A DNA stretch of 10,017 nt from positions 1 through 10,017 of the forward strand of contig JACCTF010000111.1 of NCBI GenBank assembly GCA_013812565.1. The letters are read 5' to 3'. Shown in pieces: positions 1 through 7,300 of the stretch. Origin of the DNA: Pyrinomonadaceae bacterium (GTDB taxonomy: Bacteria; Acidobacteriota; Blastocatellia; Pyrinomonadales; Pyrinomonadaceae). A program made the position numbers and the translations under genes. The notes under the pieces were generated by a model. The model did no database searches. It saw only the letters and a program-made list of their open reading frames with translations, and was not told the origin of the DNA. The stretch's first letter is position 1, and each line of letters starts with the position of its first letter.

Positions 1-127
1 ACTTCTTGGTCTGCGCTCCATAATTGCGCTTCCACAAATGTAGGCGTTCTTGGTGGCGATCTGTGTGGTAGAATCCGGCTCGTTTGAGACGGCTTAATCT
101 CCACAAGCGAACCCGCCTCCATCACAA
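1..127. other. Left-edge region without a confident gene
   Basis: No complete gene is visible here. On the plus strand the frame starting at base 1 is open for 28 codons until TGA at 85-87, so it could be the tail of an upstream gene, but the peptide is not recognisable. On the minus strand an ATG at 21-19 follows GGAAG with a 7-base gap, so a divergent gene could begin here and run off the left edge; only seven codons (reading MERRPRS) are visible. Neither reading can be chosen from this sequence alone. Confidence 0.25.
46..74 (+). promoter_or_regulatory. Possible extended -10 promoter for the membrane-protein gene
   Basis: TAGAAT at 69-74 is preceded by TG plus one base (66-68), the extended -10 pattern of a sigma-70-type promoter. 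The -35 region is poor: GTTCTT at 46-51 with a 17-base spacer, or TTCTTG at 47-52 with 16. The start codon at 128 would have a leader of about 45 bases. This is a motif match only. Confidence 0.3.
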
Positions 128-1216
128 ATGATGACGTTAACAGCCAACCATCTAGCGCTTACTCCGCTCAGCGCGGGCGATCTTATTGATCGCACGGTGC
201 GGCTCTACCGTCGTCATTTTGAGACGCTGATTAGGACGGCTGCGCCGCCCGCGGTGGTCTCGGCAATTGGTTCTGTGCTGTGGACTATCGGGGTGCGCGA
301 AGTGCCGAGAACGAAGAGCGGGGTGTGGTTAACCGTCTACTTTGCGCTCGTCGCCGTTGGAGCTACGTTGCTGATCGGAGGCAGTCTGCTTTACGTGATC
401 GTGATGGGCGGGGCGACGCGTAACCTGGTGAGGCATTTGGTATGGGATGAGCCGGTCTCGGCGCGAGCTATATTTCAAAGTGTGCGAGCGCGGTTCTGGG
501 GACTCTTGGGTGCAACTGTGGCGCTCGGTTGCTGTGTTGCGTTTGCTGCAAGTCTCACCTTCTTCGTGTGGTTTATTGCGGTTGCAATTGTCACCACGGG
601 TGCGTTTGCGACGGCGCGCCTATTCCCGGTTTGGCTGGCGGCGATGATGGGTGTTATCGCGGTCGTGAGCGTGAGTCTCGGCGCGCTGTGGGTGTTTCTT
701 AAAACGGCTGGGCGTGTGGTCTATATACCGCAGGTGATGATGGTTGAAGATCGCGGATTGCTCGATGCGGTTACGAGAAGCGTGAAGCTTTCCCGAAACA
801 ACGTGCGGCGGCTGGCGGGAATCTTGCTGTTTACGACGTTTGCTACCTACTCGGCCTTGATGTTGTTGCTTGTGCCGCTCGGTTGGTACGCCTACTTGCA
901 GGGCCTCAACCCTTTTATCGAGGGGGCGGCGGGCTGGCCGGCATGGTACGCCGTGGGCAATCAGGTAGTTACGCAACTGAGTTCTATTCTTTTGGCTCCT
1001 GTGTGGATGCTCGGACTCTCGCTGCTCTACGTGGACGAGCGCGTGCGGCATGAAGGATTTGACATCGAGTTGCTCGCGACACAGGTGTTCGGCAGTGTTC
1101 ATCAACTTTATAATCAAGATGGTGCGTTTCGTGCAGACAGCGTTATCAGTGAACAAGGAAGCGGGCGCACGGACAAATCCGAATCACGTTCATCTCACTC
1201 AGTGCTGGGCCTGTGA
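128..1216 (+). CDS. Multi-pass membrane protein, GPDPase-membrane-domain-like
   Basis: A 362-residue integral membrane protein. The N-terminal cytoplasmic stretch (LTPLSAGDLIDRTVRLYRRH, about residues 11-30) is typical of the family related to the membrane domain of glycerophosphoryl diester phosphodiesterases; there is no catalytic phosphodiesterase domain, so an enzyme activity is not implied. Hydrophobic segments lie at about 36-56, 68-94, 126-157, 166-192, 228-256 and 278-302, followed by the family-like end YVDERVRHEGFDIELL (301-316). The last 45 or so residues are polar and look non-conserved. The start could be either of two adjacent ATGs (128 or 131); no Shine-Dalgarno motif precedes them. 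It is the first gene of a co-directional run with DUF4129, DUF4350, moxR and DUF58, so it probably works with that membrane/ATPase set, perhaps as a membrane scaffold (inference). Confidence 0.8.
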   Translation: MMTLTANHLALTPLSAGDLIDRTVRLYRRHFETLIRTAAPPAVVSAIGSVLWTIGVREVPRTKSGVWLTVYFALVAVGATLLIGGSLLYVIVMGGATRNLVRHLVWDEPVSARAIFQSVRARFWGLLGATVALGCCVAFAASLTFFVWFIAVAIVTTGAFATARLFPVWLAAMMGVIAVVSVSLGALWVFLKTAGRVVYIPQVMMVEDRGLLDAVTRSVKLSRNNVRRLAGILLFTTFATYSALMLLLVPLGWYAYLQGLNPFIEGAAGWPAWYAVGNQVVTQLSSILLAPVWMLGLSLLYVDERVRHEGFDIELLATQVFGSVHQLYNQDGAFRADSVISEQGSGRTDKSESRSSHSVLGL

Positions 1217-1298
1217 CCAAATCCGCACAGAAAAGATTAGTAGAGTGGACTACGGTTATCCATCAATCTCCTACGATTGGCTCCGAGGGGTTGGAGAG

Positions 1299-2354
1299 GT
1301 GATCCACGGTAAGCGGAGCATACGGTTGGGCGCATTGCTGCTCGCTCTCTGCCTCTGCGCGGGCACTGCCGTAGCGCTCCCCATAGCCGACTATCGCGAG
1401 CGCATCGACCAAGCGGTCAACCAACTTGATGAACTGTCGGTAGCCACTTTGTCCGAAGAAAGCGTGGATCAAGCGGCGCTGCTTGCGTCAGTTCAAGCGG
1501 TGCGCGAAGTGCTTCCGCCGACTGAGACGGTTGAATGGGAGGGCGGCTCAGTACACGTCGATAACACGTGGCTTCATCAAGCGCTTGATAGAATTGGAAA
1601 GCTGCCCTCGACCACAAAAGATAGCATGGAGACGCTATTCGGCATCGCGGAGCGTTTGCACGCACTAGACGAGCGTTTTGCCGAAGTCGAAAATGAGCGG
1701 GGTTTACAAGGAAGAAGCAAGGAAGACGATAAGGCACAACTCGCCGCAATACTGCGCCGGGCGGAGTACCAAGCCGCTGAAGAAAGCGTCTTCAGTCGGC
1801 TGCTTCTGCGCATCCGGGAGTGGTTGCGCAGTCTGTTCCCCAAAGCGGAAACGCGCCCTTCGGAGAACGGTAACCGCGCGCTTTCAATCTTCGCGCAAAC
1901 CTGTGTTGTCGCGCTCGTCGTCGCGCTTGCCCTGTTCGTCGGATGGAAGCTCGCACCGCTCATACGAAACCGCCACCGTGTGAATAAAGTTGTTCCTGAT
2001 GGAGCGCGTGTGGTGCTTGGCGAGACATTAACTGAAAATCAAAGGGCCGCTGATCTTCTAACGGAAGCCGAAGCATTGGCGCGCGCGGGCGACGTGCGCG
2101 GAGCGATTCGTAAAGCATACATCGCTTTGTTGTGTGAACTCGGCGACCGCAAAATTCTTCGCCTCGCACAGCACAAAACGAATCGCGATTACCTTAAAGC
2201 CGTGCGCGAGCGAGCCACGCTCTACACCGCAATGCATCTGCTCACTGTTAGCTTTGAGAAACACTGGTATGGCTTTGAGCCTGCGACCGAGACGAACTGG
2301 AAAGAGTTTCTAGCCGGATACCAACAGGCTTTCGCCGCCGTGGACGCCACATAA
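1299..2354 (+). CDS. DUF4129 domain membrane protein
   Basis: A 351-residue protein read from GTG at 1299. The reading frame is open back to an ATG at 1050, but that would overlap the preceding gene and bury the signal peptide 83 residues in. GTG 1299 has GAGGGG 8 bases upstream and puts a good signal sequence at the N-terminus (residues 1-27: basic HGKRSIR, then a Leu/Ala core ending AVA-LP). A predicted extracytoplasmic part (28-195) is rich in charged helices. One transmembrane helix at about 197-220 leads to a cytoplasmic DUF4129 domain (about 250-345) with the family pattern AIRKAYIALL (269-278), HKTNRDYL (292-299) and HWYG (322-325). DUF4129 proteins commonly sit beside MoxR ATPases and DUF58 proteins; their biochemical role is unknown. 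It follows the membrane-protein gene by 82 bases and precedes DUF4350 by 55. Confidence 0.85.
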   Translation: MIHGKRSIRLGALLLALCLCAGTAVALPIADYRERIDQAVNQLDELSVATLSEESVDQAALLASVQAVREVLPPTETVEWEGGSVHVDNTWLHQALDRIGKLPSTTKDSMETLFGIAERLHALDERFAEVENERGLQGRSKEDDKAQLAAILRRAEYQAAEESVFSRLLLRIREWLRSLFPKAETRPSENGNRALSIFAQTCVVALVVALALFVGWKLAPLIRNRHRVNKVVPDGARVVLGETLTENQRAADLLTEAEALARAGDVRGAIRKAYIALLCELGDRKILRLAQHKTNRDYLKAVRERATLYTAMHLLTVSFEKHWYGFEPATETNWKEFLAGYQQAFAAVDAT

Positions 2355-2409
2355 TACTTCATTCGTGGCTGAACTGTTTTCTTAAACGCTATCGCTTTTT
2401 ATTCAAATC

Positions 2410-3900
2410 GTGCAGGGACGCTTCGCAATCATCGTAACTGTCGGGCTTGTGCTAATACTGCTCGTAGCACTCAACGCGGCGTCTTATGTCGAGGTTGAAA
2501 GTCCGCCCGACTCGGAGTTCGAGCCTAATCGTTCGACCTTCAATCCAGGCGCGACCGGCACGCGTGCGTTCTACGATCTTCTTCAGGAGACCGGACGGCG
2601 GGTGGTTAAGTGGCGTGATCCATTCACAGCGTTAGTGAACGAAGACCTCGCGCGGCCTTCAACGCTCGTCGTCGTTGGCCCGACACGTTTTCCCGTCAGA
2701 GAAGATGAAGCGCGCAGCATCTTGCAGTGGGTCGAGGGAGGTGGCCGTCTAGTTATTATTGATCGCCAGCCGGATTATCGCTTGCTGCCCGCTAAAGCGG
2801 GTTGGCGTGTCTCGACGGAAATGATCAACAGTCCATCCTTTGACGATAGTTTCAACGATACGGACGCGATGACTGCAGGCGCACAGGCTTTCACGCCGAC
2901 TCAACCAACGCTTCTCGCACGCAATGTCGAACTGGTTCAGCCATCGCGTTTCGCCAGCCGCTTCCATGTCAGTAGTGAACCGGTGAGCGAAGAACAGACG
3001 AGTGAGGAGAGAGCAACTGCGCCGGACGATGAAGGCTCGGGGGTGGGCGAAGGGGAAGTTCCTTCAGAAGTAAACAAAGAAGAACAGATTGATGAAGGAG
3101 GAATCGCTCCTGCTTTGTCATCTAATGAATCGCCGGTGATGGAAGCATCCGTCGCACCTGTGATTCACTTCGCGGATGATCGTGGCGCGGTGCTTGTTGA
3201 TTACGCTTACGGACAGGGGCGCATAGTTGTGCTGAGCGATCCTTTCATCATATCCAACACAGGTATTGGCCTGGCCGATAATTTGCAGCTTGCAATTAAC
3301 ATCGTTACAGGGAGCATCGTTGCTGGTCGTAGCAATCTCATCGCTTTCGACGAGCGGCATCACGGCTATGGTGCTGCGCAAGGTCGCGTAGTCAATTATT
3401 TTGCGGGCACGCCCGTGGTAGCTTTTCTGATTCAAGCAGCAGTGATTATCCTGGCCGTGCTGTGGACACGGGGCCGCCGCTGGGCGCGACCCATACCGGT
3501 AGCGAGAATTGGTCGTGTTTCAAACCTCGAATTTGTATCCTATATGGCCGAGCTGCAACAACGGTCGCGTGCTTACGACTTGGCAATCGAAAATGTTTAC
3601 AGCCGCGTCCGCCGCCAATTAGCGCGCTATGCCGGAACGGAAGCAAACGCGCCGGTAGCCTTGATTGCCGAGCGTGCAGCCGCACGTTCTACAGTAGCCA
3701 CACTGGATCAGCAAGAACTCGCATCCCTGATGCAGGCGTGCGAAGACGGGATAGCTGGCGCACTCGTGTCAGCGCCGGATGCGCTCAAGCTGGTCGCGCG
3801 TTTGCGCAAGGTGGAACAACAACTCAACCTTCAGCGCTCGCGCCCCTCTCATCAAGCGTCAGTTCACTATCTCCTACGGAAAGAGGATAAAAAAGGATGA
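2410..3900 (+). CDS. DUF4350 domain membrane protein
   Basis: A 496-residue protein with a GTG start and no visible Shine-Dalgarno motif; the GTG places a transmembrane or signal-anchor helix at residues 6-25. The DUF4350 region follows: NPGATGTRAFYDLLQETGRRV (about 46-66) leads into a GATase-like alpha/beta fold with STLVVVGP (84-91) and the WVEGGGRLVIID stretch (107-118), then GQGRIVVLSDPFIISN (268-283) and a DERHHGYG motif (314-321). A long acidic, low-complexity linker (about 189-248, rich in E, D, S and G) interrupts the fold. A second transmembrane helix (335-353) is followed by a basic segment and a helical cytoplasmic tail (370-496). The family is found with MoxR, DUF58 and DUF4129; its function is unknown. 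The final TGA lies inside the left arm of the palindromic repeat at 3895. Confidence 0.85.
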   Translation: MQGRFAIIVTVGLVLILLVALNAASYVEVESPPDSEFEPNRSTFNPGATGTRAFYDLLQETGRRVVKWRDPFTALVNEDLARPSTLVVVGPTRFPVREDEARSILQWVEGGGRLVIIDRQPDYRLLPAKAGWRVSTEMINSPSFDDSFNDTDAMTAGAQAFTPTQPTLLARNVELVQPSRFASRFHVSSEPVSEEQTSEERATAPDDEGSGVGEGEVPSEVNKEEQIDEGGIAPALSSNESPVMEASVAPVIHFADDRGAVLVDYAYGQGRIVVLSDPFIISNTGIGLADNLQLAINIVTGSIVAGRSNLIAFDERHHGYGAAQGRVVNYFAGTPVVAFLIQAAVIILAVLWTRGRRWARPIPVARIGRVSNLEFVSYMAELQQRSRAYDLAIENVYSRVRRQLARYAGTEANAPVALIAERAAARSTVATLDQQELASLMQACEDGIAGALVSAPDALKLVARLRKVEQQLNLQRSRPSHQASVHYLLRKEDKKG

Positions 3901-3978
3901 AGGCGGAAGGATGAAGGATGAATAAGAAGCAAGCTGCTTTTACTTCATCCTTCCGCCTTCATCCTTCATCCTTCCGAA
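3895..3978. repeat. Heptamer-built palindromic repeat, copy 1
   Basis: The left arm consists of four consecutive 7-base units: GGATGAA (3895), GGCGGAA (3902), GGATGAA (3909) and GGATGAA (3916). The right arm has five: TTCATCC (3944), TTCCGCC (3951), TTCATCC (3958), TTCATCC (3965) and TTCCGAA (3972). Bases 3895-3916 and 3943-3964 are an exact 22-base inverted repeat. Between the arms, TAAGAAGCA (3923-3931) and TGCTTTTA (3935-3942) pair around an AGC loop with one bulge. The element contains the stop codon of the DUF4350 gene and ends one base before the moxR start codon. It has no T-tract like a standard terminator. It may terminate or slow transcription, protect the mRNA end, or be a non-autonomous mobile palindrome. 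Confidence 0.85.
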
Positions 3979-3979
3979 G

Positions 3980-4933
3980 ATGCTTCAATACCTTCCCGCA
4001 ACTGTCGAACACATTCGGGCGGAACTGCGCAAAGCCGTCGTCGGTCAAGACGAGGTGATTGAGCAGGTGCTCGTGGCGCTCTTTGCCGAAGGCCATGCGT
4101 TGATTGAAGGCGTTCCCGGCACGGCCAAGACGCTGATCGTTAAAACGCTGGCGCGCATCATCGGTGCAGAGTTCAGCCGCATACAGTTTACGCCCGACCT
4201 GATGCCGTCGGATGTCACGGGCACCAACATCTTTAATGTCGCGACTTCGGCTTTTACTTTGCGGCGCGGCGCGATCTTCACCGACATCCTCTTAGCCGAT
4301 GAGATCAACCGCACGCCGCCGAAGACGCAATCTGCCTTGCTCGAAGCGATGGAGGAACGGCAGGTGACGATTGATGGCGAGACGCATCAACTCTCGCCGC
4401 TCTTCACTGTGCTTGCCACCGAGAATCCGATTGAATACGAAGGCACATACCCTCTGCCAGAAGCGCAACTCGACCGCTTTCTGTTGAAGATCGAAGTCGG
4501 GTATCCGTCCGTTGATGAAGAAGCGCAAATCGTCGCCAACTGGGATGCGGGCTTTAACTCACGCCGCCTTGACCAGGTGAATATCGAGTCGCTCAAGGAA
4601 GCGGATACGATTTCACAGTGTCGCGCTGAAGTGCGCCGCACGCATATGGAACCGGGCGTACAGCGGTACGTGGTTGACATTGTACGTCGCACCAGACAGC
4701 ACCCGTTAATTGCTTACGGGGCCAGCCCGCGCGCAAGCGTTGCGCTGCTGCTCTCGGCAAAAACGCTTGCCGCAATGCGCGGCCGCGAGTTCGCAACGCC
4801 CGATGATGTGCGCGACATCGCCCGCCCCGTGCTGCGTCATCGTCTACGCCTACGCGCCGAAGCGGAACTCGATGGCGCAATGCCTGATACGGTCGTCACA
4901 GACATTCTGAACATCGCGCAAGTGCCGAGATAG
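3980..4933 (+). CDS. moxR: MoxR-family AAA+ ATPase
   Basis: A 317-residue protein, the normal length for a MoxR ATPase. The VVGQ motif (20-23) is followed by Walker A GVPGTAKT (44-51), Walker B ILLADEIN (103-110), sensor 1 LATENP (145-150), the arginine-finger region EAQLDRF (162-168, R166) and sensor 2 GASPRAS (247-253, R251), so all ATPase residues appear intact. MoxR proteins are ATP-driven chaperone-like remodellers, generally encoded next to DUF58 or von Willebrand A-type partners. The ATG at 3980 comes directly after the palindromic repeat and has no Shine-Dalgarno motif. The gap to the DUF58 gene is only 10 bases, so the two are almost certainly co-transcribed. The cytoplasmic ATPase probably acts on the membrane proteins encoded around it (inference); its substrate is unknown. 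Confidence 0.95.
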   Translation: MLQYLPATVEHIRAELRKAVVGQDEVIEQVLVALFAEGHALIEGVPGTAKTLIVKTLARIIGAEFSRIQFTPDLMPSDVTGTNIFNVATSAFTLRRGAIFTDILLADEINRTPPKTQSALLEAMEERQVTIDGETHQLSPLFTVLATENPIEYEGTYPLPEAQLDRFLLKIEVGYPSVDEEAQIVANWDAGFNSRRLDQVNIESLKEADTISQCRAEVRRTHMEPGVQRYVVDIVRRTRQHPLIAYGASPRASVALLLSAKTLAAMRGREFATPDDVRDIARPVLRHRLRLRAEAELDGAMPDTVVTDILNIAQVPR

Positions 4934-4943
4934 AAATCCGACT

Positions 4944-6260
4944 ATGGGTTTTGTCTTCACCAAGCTGTTTTTCGCGTTGCTCGCCGTGGGCTTTGTGCCG
5001 CTGTCCATTTCATGGGGGCGGCCTGGGTTACGTTGGGCGACAGTTGCTTATGACATTGTGCTTCTTCTCGTTGCGCTTATTGATTGGCGCACAAGCCGTC
5101 TGCCGCGAAGCGTTCGCATTGAGCGTCAGATCAGTCGCTTCTATATCGGCGCGGAGACAGCGGTGAGCGTTTTCGTTGCAAACGATTCGCCTCGCGCCGT
5201 TACATTAAAGATCAAAGACGAGTACCCGCCGGAGATGCGGCTCGGTGGTTTGCGTGAAGCGCGCATGAGAGTCGAAGCGCAGTCTTCAGCCGCGCTCATT
5301 TATCAACTAATGCCGCTGAGACGTGGACGCTTTGAGTTTGGGACAATCGCCGTGCGGTATCTTTCGCGGTTCGGACTTGTGTGGTGCGAGATGCGTGTTG
5401 GAAAACCAACGATGGTCAAAGTCTATCCGAACATGCGACGCGCGCGTGAAGCAGAACTGCAAGCTCTCGGCGCGCGCTCTATGCTCGCGGCGTATCGCCG
5501 GACGCCGATGAGAGGCGAAGGGCGCGAGTTTGAATCGCTGCGTGATTATGTTCCGGGTGATGAGTTGCGGCACATCGCGTGGACTGCGACGGCCCGTCGG
5601 GCTCGTTTGACAACCAGGCAATATCAGATTGAACGCGACCAAACAATAATCATCGCGTTGGATGCGGGTCGCTTGATGACCACGCGCATCGAAGGCGAAA
5701 CAAAGTTTGACGCGTCGATTCATGCGGCACTCGCTTTGATGAGCGCGGCTACGCGCGCCGGCGACATGGTTGGCCTCGTGGTATTCGGGCGTCAGATCAA
5801 GCGGTACATTCCGCCGAGTCGCGGGCGCGAGCACCGGGAAGCGGTGCTCGAAGCGCTTCATCAAATAGAACCGGAGATGATCGAACCTTCTTACACGCGC
5901 GCTTTTGAATACATCGCTGCCAACTGTAAACGTCGCGCGCTTGTTGTGTTGCTTACTGACGTGGTGGATGAAGAAGGCTCGCGCGAACTCCTCGCTGCAC
6001 TCAAGTTGCTGCGCCCGCGCCATCTTCCAATCGTCGCCTGCATCGGCGACCGCGATCTTCAGGCCGCGGTGCAGCATGCGCCCACCAAAATCAAAGACCT
6101 GTTCATGCAATCTGTTACTGAAGAGATCATGCACAACCGAGCGGCCGCGCTGCGCCTTGTCGAACACGAAGGCGGCCTCGCGCTTGATGTCACAACCGTG
6201 GGGCTTGCGCCCGCACTGCTTGAAACCTACATCCGCGTTAAGGAGCGAGGAAGGCTTTGA
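4944..6260 (+). CDS. DUF58 domain protein (vWA-like MoxR partner)
   Basis: A 438-residue protein with two N-terminal hydrophobic segments (about 5-24 and 32-47), an extracytoplasmic beta-rich region (about 55-165), and the DUF58 signature from EGREFESLRDYVPGDE (192-207) through RHIAWTATARRARL (209-222) to TRQYQIERDQ (224-233). It then enters a von Willebrand A-like fold beginning IIIALDAGRLM (235-245), with a further strand LVVLLTDVVD (333-342). The metal-site motif DxSxS of classical vWA domains reads D240-A-G-R-L, so metal binding is unlikely to be standard; this variant is seen in part of the DUF58 family. No transmembrane segment is evident at the C-terminus. It is coupled to moxR (10-base gap) and its stop lies 5 bases before the second palindromic repeat. 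Confidence 0.92.
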   Translation: MGFVFTKLFFALLAVGFVPLSISWGRPGLRWATVAYDIVLLLVALIDWRTSRLPRSVRIERQISRFYIGAETAVSVFVANDSPRAVTLKIKDEYPPEMRLGGLREARMRVEAQSSAALIYQLMPLRRGRFEFGTIAVRYLSRFGLVWCEMRVGKPTMVKVYPNMRRAREAELQALGARSMLAAYRRTPMRGEGREFESLRDYVPGDELRHIAWTATARRARLTTRQYQIERDQTIIIALDAGRLMTTRIEGETKFDASIHAALALMSAATRAGDMVGLVVFGRQIKRYIPPSRGREHREAVLEALHQIEPEMIEPSYTRAFEYIAANCKRRALVVLLTDVVDEEGSRELLAALKLLRPRHLPIVACIGDRDLQAAVQHAPTKIKDLFMQSVTEEIMHNRAAALRLVEHEGGLALDVTTVGLAPALLETYIRVKERGRL

Positions 6261-6265
6261 GGAAA

Positions 6266-6350
6266 GGATGAAGTAGGAAGGATGAACTAAGACAAAAGAG
6301 GTTTGTTTTACTTCATCCCTCCGCCTTCATCCTTCATCCCTTCATCTTCC
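6266..6350. repeat. Heptamer-built palindromic repeat, copy 2
   Basis: The left arm has units GGATGAA (6266), GTAGGAA (6273) and GGATGAA (6280). The right arm has TTCATCC (6312), CTCCGCC (6319), TTCATCC (6326) and TTCATCC (6333), followed by a degenerate tail. The arms 6266-6286 and 6312-6332 pair at 18 of 21 positions. The core TAAGACAAA (6288-6296) pairs with TTTGTTTTA (6302-6310), allowing one G-U, around the loop AGAGG. It fills the gap between the convergent DUF58 and spoIIM genes and contains the spoIIM stop codon (6342-6344). A role as a two-way transcription stop is plausible by position, though there is no clear T-tract on either strand. Confidence 0.8.
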
Positions 6351-7298
6351 GGCGAGCAGCAGGTAAGCGTAGAGCGCGAGTCCGGTGAGGATGGCGATGG
6401 TGAATTTTATGACCGGGCCAAGTGGGGCGGGTGAGACGAAGCCTTCGATGATACCAGCCAGCACCAGGAGCGGGACGCATCCGGCGATCAATTGAACGGC
6501 GTCGCTGGCGCGAGTGCGCAAGGCATCAGCACGTGCGAGGTCGCCGGGCAGAAGGATGGCGCTGCCGATCAAGAGTCCTGCCCCGCCCGCTAAAAAGATG
6601 CACGATAGTTCAATCACGCCGTGCCCTACCATGAACGTCAAGAGATCATTGCCGAAGCCTGCGCGATAGGTGAGCGCGAGCACCGCGCCGATGCTCGCGC
6701 CGTTCGCCGCCATGACATAGAGCGTGCCGATGCCGAACATCGCGCCAAAGGCGAAAGCGAGAAACATGACCCAGATGTTATTGGTCATAATTACCCCAGC
6801 GCCAATCTGGTTCGCATCATTCAAGCTCTCCCACCAGCGCATTCGGGTGTTGACAACCATTTCGCGAAACAAAGGGTTAATGCCTGCGAGTTCTGAAAAC
6901 TCCGCATCATGCCAGGTGCCGATAAAGCCCGCGAGCGCAAAGAGAGTGAAGACGGCAAAGGCTGTTGCCGTAAACCCCCAAGTCCGGCGGAAAGTTTGGG
7001 GAAAGCCGCGCGCGAAAAAATCACGTAGGCGTCGGGTGCCTTCTTGCGCCTCAGCTCGATAGATGCGACCGTGTGCGCGGATCACCAGGTTATTAAGGTA
7101 ATTTACCAGGTGCGGGTCACGCGACTCGGCGCGGGCAATAGCTAAATCCGAGGCGGTGCGACGGTAGATGCGACCAAGCTCACGCACCTCCTCACGATGA
7201 AGACGGCGCAGACGCGTGTGGTCAAGCAGCGCGAGCAATTCTTCCAAACGCTGCCACGTCTCTTTGCGCTGATGGATGAAATGGTTGGGTGATTGCAT
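6342..7298 (-). CDS. SpoIIM/DUF95 family membrane protein
   Basis: A 318-residue protein. The N-terminal 100 residues are helical and charged, with the family-like stretch VRELGRIYRRTASDLAIARA (38-57). Hydrophobic segments lie at about 108-127, 165-193, 195-213, 220-250, 266-289 and 295-315. The strongest signature is GHGVIELSCIFLAGGAGLLI (225-244), characteristic of SpoIIM/DUF95 proteins. Bacillus SpoIIM belongs to the engulfment machinery, but most homologues are in non-sporulating bacteria beside MoxR, DUF58 and RDD genes, so a sporulation role should not be assumed. The gene converges on DUF58 and diverges from the formimidoyltransferase gene 57 bases away. The ATG at 7298 has no Shine-Dalgarno motif. 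Its stop codon is provided by the palindromic repeat. Confidence 0.92.
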   Translation of the reverse strand: MQSPNHFIHQRKETWQRLEELLALLDHTRLRRLHREEVRELGRIYRRTASDLAIARAESRDPHLVNYLNNLVIRAHGRIYRAEAQEGTRRLRDFFARGFPQTFRRTWGFTATAFAVFTLFALAGFIGTWHDAEFSELAGINPLFREMVVNTRMRWWESLNDANQIGAGVIMTNNIWVMFLAFAFGAMFGIGTLYVMAANGASIGAVLALTYRAGFGNDLLTFMVGHGVIELSCIFLAGGAGLLIGSAILLPGDLARADALRTRASDAVQLIAGCVPLLVLAGIIEGFVSPAPLGPVIKFTIAILTGLALYAYLLLAGR

Positions 7299-7300
7299 AA

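Noticed and set aside
620..1156. 178-codon antisense frame opposite the first membrane-protein gene
   Set aside because: The product is rich in His, Arg and Gln with no recognisable motif, as expected for a reverse-strand shadow.
1050..1298. Upstream extension of the DUF4129 frame, overlapping the first membrane-protein gene
   Set aside because: The extension would place the signal peptide 83 residues inside the protein, and its residues do not resemble a domain. GTG 1299 with GAGGGG upstream explains the N-terminus better.
3462..3890. 142-codon plus-strand frame within the DUF4350 gene
   Set aside because: It overlaps the DUF4350 C-terminal part in another frame and shows no domain; the DUF4350 frame is continuous and family-like throughout.
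3895..3964. Copy 1 palindrome as an ordinary Rho-independent terminator
   Set aside because: The stem is unusually long and heptamer-periodic, and the right arm is followed by more repeat units instead of a T-run, so a simple terminator label does not describe it.
5307..6167. 286-codon open frame antisense to the DUF58 gene
   Set aside because: Its translation shows no family signature, and it lies fully opposite a well-supported DUF58 coding region; it is a by-product of codon bias in that gene.
3895..6350. Repeats bracketing moxR-DUF58 as ends of a composite mobile element
   Set aside because: There is no transposase or visible target duplication, and the genes between are the expected core of the conserved locus and not cargo.
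6342..7298. SpoIIM homologue as evidence of sporulation
   Set aside because: SpoIIM/DUF95 proteins are widespread in non-sporulating bacteria beside MoxR and DUF58 genes, and no other sporulation gene is present.
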